A program made the translations under genes and the position numbers. This document shows positions 48,830 to 51,393 of a stretch of DNA of 51,393 nucleotides, piece by piece (within the stretch, counting starts at the first letter, position 1; each line of letters opens with the position of its first letter). Under the pieces are notes generated by a model. That model was not told the DNA's origin. It ran no database searches and saw only the letters and a list, made by a program, of their open reading frames with translations. Source of the stretch: Oscillospiraceae bacterium (GTDB lineage: Bacteria; Bacillota; Clostridia; Oscillospirales; Ruminococcaceae); assembly GCA_029007035.1 (NCBI GenBank), contig JAQXHC010000036.1, forward strand, positions 1 to 51,393. Reading direction: 5' to 3'.

Positions 48830-51393
48830 ATGAAGAAATTACTCTCGGCAGTAACATCAGCAATCATGGCGGTTTCCGCTTTGACGAGTGCATTTGCTTC
48901 GGCTTTCAGTGTTAGTGCTGCCGGCAGTTTATCTGCCGAGCAGCCTAATGCTATGAGCGGAGCTGCTGGTGTTTCTGCAGATAAAAATTCGTCAGAGGGC
49001 TGCGTGTTCTCATATGAGCAGGATGTCTACGAGGTTATGCCTGGTGACAAAGTCCTGATGAAGATGTACCTTGACACAAAAGGTGAGCTTGTTTCCGGTG
49101 TTCAGTTTGATATTGCTCTTGCTGATGAACTCAGATCGTCTGTTATAAAGGTTAACGCTAACTGTGCTTCACTTGGCGCGACTTTTGTAACAAACTATTA
49201 TGACAGTTATGTTGCAGCAGGAAATGATCCGGCACTGTTCTATGCACATGATGCTGCACAGACACCGATGGCTATCACGGCTAACGCTCCTATAGGTACT
49301 CTTAATGACGACGGCAGCTACACCAGCGTTGCTTCAACAAACGATGCAATCTTCTTTGCATATCAGCTTCAGATTCCGGCTGATATTGAAAATGGTGACT
49401 ACGCTGTATCGCTTCCTTATTACTATATAGCAGGTAATAAGACAACCGGAAAAAATGATGTGACTGTTCCGCCTTTAACAGCTACAGGCGGAAAGGCAAC
49501 AATCAGAGTTGGCGGCACAGAGCCTACAACTACTGAGCCTACAAATCCTGAGCCGACAACAGAAGAGCCTACTACTCCTCCGAATCCCGGAACAGGCGCA
49601 GTATTCTCATATGAAAAGGATGTATATGAGGTTCAGCCCGGCGATAAGGTAATGATGAAGATGTACCTTGACACAAACGGAGAGCTTATTTCCGGTGTTC
49701 AGGTTGATATCGCTTTTGCTGAAGAGCTCAGATCATCTATCACAAAGGTTAACGCAAACTGCGCTTCACTTGGCGCAACTTTCGTAACCAACTACTATGA
49801 CAGCTATGTTGCAGCAGGAAACGATCCTGCACTGTTCTATGCACATGACGCTGCAAAGACACCAATGGCTATCACAGCAAACGCTCCTATAGGTACTCTC
49901 AATGCAGACAATACCTACACCAGCGTTGCTTCAACAAACGATGCAATCTTCTTCGCATTCCAGATTGAGATTCCGGCTGACATCAAGGATGGCGACTACG
50001 CTATCTCACTTCCTTACGCTTATGTTGCAGGAAACAAGACAAGCGGCAAGAACGATGTTGCTGTTCCTGAGCTTGCTCATTCCGGCGGAGACACAATAAT
50101 CAGAGTTGGCGGCGTAGAGCCTACAACAGAGCCTGTAACAACAGTTGTTACTACAGCTACAACAGCAGCTCCGACAACAACAGCAGTTACAACAACAACG
50201 GCAGCTCCGACAACAACAGCAGCTCCGAAGACAACAGCTACACCTATTGAAGGCAATATCGTTTGGGACATTGCTGACAAGGTTGAGGCTGAGCCCGGTG
50301 ATACAGTTACTGTTGATGTACTTGTTGACGGCGATGCTCAGGTACCGGTAGCCGGTGCTTCATTCGGCATTGCTTTTGATGATGCAGACGGAAAGATTGC
50401 TTACAGCTCAGCAAGCGGCTCAGATGCTTATGGTGCATCGCTTGAATGCAATGACACTAGCCTTATCTTTGCTTTCGGCGAGGTTTCCGGCAATGCAACA
50501 GCAGCTGCAAAGGGCGCAAAGGTTTGCTCGATTACATTCCAGGTTGCTAAGGATTGTGCAGCAGGAGAGTATACCGTTGAATTCAACGGAACATTCTTTG
50601 TAAGCGATGCAAACGGTAATGAAATTACAAAGAATGTTACTTTTAAAGGCGGTTCAATTCTCGTTAAGTCTACCGAGACTCTTCCTGATGGTCATATCGC
50701 TTGGGATATTGCTGAGGTTGAGGTTAAACCCGGAGATACAGCTACAGTTGATATTCTTGTCAGCGCAGAAAGCGAGAATGTTCCCGTAGCAGGCGCATCT
50801 TTCGGTATTGCTTTTGATAATGCAGGCGGAAAGATCGCTTACAGCACAGCGAGCGGTTCAGAAGCATACGGCTGTGATCTCGATCGCAATGACACAGGTC
50901 TTCAGTTTGCATTTGCAGGCGATACAGGTGTTATGGCAGCAGATGGTTCAAAGGTTATGACCCTTACATTCACTGTTGCCAAAGATTGTAAAGCAGGCGA
51001 ATATGACGTAAATTGGAATGGCTCGTTCATTTCAGACATAAACGGCAACAACATTTCTGATCTCGTATCACTTGTTCCCGGTAAGATTATCGTTAAGGAA
51101 ACTGAAACAACAGTAGCTCCCGGCGAAGCAATTTGGGAAATCAGCGATACAACAATCGATTACAGTGATAATGACCAGACTGTAACACTGCCCTGTCTTG
51201 TAACAAACGGCGGAGATCCCGCTCTTGCAGTAGCAGGTGCAGAATTCACAATCGTAACAGCTGACGGTCTTGTACTTACAGCAGTTGCAGGCTCAGAGGG
51301 CTATAATGCAGACCTCGATGCAAACTATACCGACAGCCATTTTGCATTTGCAAACAATTCCGGTGACGGAGTTCAGGCAGCAGACGGCGCAAA
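48830..51393 (+). CDS. scaB: scaffoldin ScaB-like, N-terminal part (runs off the window)
   Basis: An open frame from ATG 48830 (AAAGGAA upstream) with no stop before the window end, 854 codons visible. Signal peptide to about residue 31. Cohesins 1 and 2 (about 60-225 and 257-428) are of the same type as the ScaA cohesin (CVFSYEQDVYEVMPGDKVLM and VFSYEKDVYEVQPGDKVMM). Cohesins 3 and 4 (about 475-615 and 621-757) and the start of a fifth (from about 766) are a second type, beginning NIVWDIADKVEAEPGDTVTV. Thr/Pro-rich linkers separate cohesins 1-3. In R. flavefaciens, ScaB binds ScaA dockerins and attaches through its own C-terminal X-dockerin to cell-bound ScaE. That C-terminus is beyond the window. 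Confidence 0.92.
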   Translation, partial: MKKLLSAVTSAIMAVSALTSAFASAFSVSAAGSLSAEQPNAMSGAAGVSADKNSSEGCVFSYEQDVYEVMPGDKVLMKMYLDTKGELVSGVQFDIALADELRSSVIKVNANCASLGATFVTNYYDSYVAAGNDPALFYAHDAAQTPMAITANAPIGTLNDDGSYTSVASTNDAIFFAYQLQIPADIENGDYAVSLPYYYIAGNKTTGKNDVTVPPLTATGGKATIRVGGTEPTTTEPTNPEPTTEEPTTPPNPGTGAVFSYEKDVYEVQPGDKVMMKMYLDTNGELISGVQVDIAFAEELRSSITKVNANCASLGATFVTNYYDSYVAAGNDPALFYAHDAAKTPMAITANAPIGTLNADNTYTSVASTNDAIFFAFQIEIPADIKDGDYAISLPYAYVAGNKTSGKNDVAVPELAHSGGDTIIRVGGVEPTTEPVTTVVTTATTAAPTTTAVTTTTAAPTTTAAPKTTATPIEGNIVWDIADKVEAEPGDTVTVDVLVDGDAQVPVAGASFGIAFDDADGKIAYSSASGSDAYGASLECNDTSLIFAFGEVSGNATAAAKGAKVCSITFQVAKDCAAGEYTVEFNGTFFVSDANGNEITKNVTFKGGSILVKSTETLPDGHIAWDIAEVEVKPGDTATVDILVSAESENVPVAGASFGIAFDNAGGKIAYSTASGSEAYGCDLDRNDTGLQFAFAGDTGVMAADGSKVMTLTFTVAKDCKAGEYDVNWNGSFISDINGNNISDLVSLVPGKIIVKETETTVAPGEAIWEISDTTIDYSDNDQTVTLPCLVTNGGDPALAVAGAEFTIVTADGLVLTAVAGSEGYNADLDANYTDSHFAFANNSGDGVQAADGA
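49580..50114 (+). repeat. cohesin-coding repeat, copy in scaB
   Basis: Partner of 47895-48429 at a constant offset of 1685 bases. It is much closer to the scaA copy than to the neighbouring first cohesin of scaB (about 49006-49505). Confidence 0.9.

Overview
The window comes from a Gram-positive anaerobe of the Ruminococcus type, most likely Ruminococcus flavefaciens or a close relative. The strongest evidence is at the right end: three consecutive genes encode cohesin/dockerin scaffoldins in the order scaC-scaA-scaB, which is the order of the R. flavefaciens sca cellulosome cluster. A Cthe_2159-type lipoprotein, a Thr-linker sortase-anchored adhesin and AGGAGG-type ribosome sites with TTGACA-N17-TATAAT promoters fit the same picture.

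Layout. 1-605: 3' end of a 23S rRNA, a 5S rRNA and a CAU-anticodon tRNA. 892-20740: one long plus-strand polysaccharide locus driven by a clear promoter at 892-920. Its first half (1190-12247) is a small Wzx/Wzy-type locus: EpsN-like aminotransferase, acetyltransferase, EpsG-like polymerase, one GT2, flippase, ATP-grasp enzyme, rmlA/rmlB with a second aminotransferase and a GNAT (a dTDP-4-amino-sugar route), and a PglC/EpsL-type initiating sugar transferase. Its second half (12366-20569) is an unusual run of small-acid enzymes: ATP-grasp, MmgE/PrpD, aldo/keto reductase, phosphonopyruvate-decarboxylase-like ThDP enzyme, U32-like TIM barrel, CitE-like lyase and two-subunit class I fumarase/tartrate dehydratase. 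My inference is that it makes and attaches a carboxylic-acid decoration for the polymer.

20772-29448: an SDR enzyme (minus strand), a beta-helix carbohydrate-binding lipoprotein and a 1630-residue choice-of-anchor-A/SpaA-repeat surface protein with an NAPQTG sorting signal. 29449-33886: a CorA magnesium transporter behind an attenuator-like leader with a 16-codon leader peptide that resembles enterobacterial MgtL, then GTP-dependent PEP carboxykinase and an alpha/beta hydrolase. 34071-36992 (minus strand): cytidylate-kinase-like protein, DUF4363, DUF421 and a CPBP protease. A perfect 17-bp hairpin sits over the DUF421 ribosome site. 37147-39891: three co-transcribed genes, two of them rich in peptidoglycan-binding repeats (one SpoIID-like), none with a visible signal peptide. 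40144-43990: a 50-residue orphan, flotillin, GtrA and DusB. 44375-51393: a CapA-like lipoprotein, then scaC, scaA and scaB, with scaB running off the window end.

The most promising unexplained items are the corA leader, the acid-enzyme block of the polysaccharide locus, the signal-less SpoIID/peptidoglycan-binding trio, and the exchange of a nearly identical cohesin between scaA and scaB. All assignments are from reading the sequence; no database search was possible.
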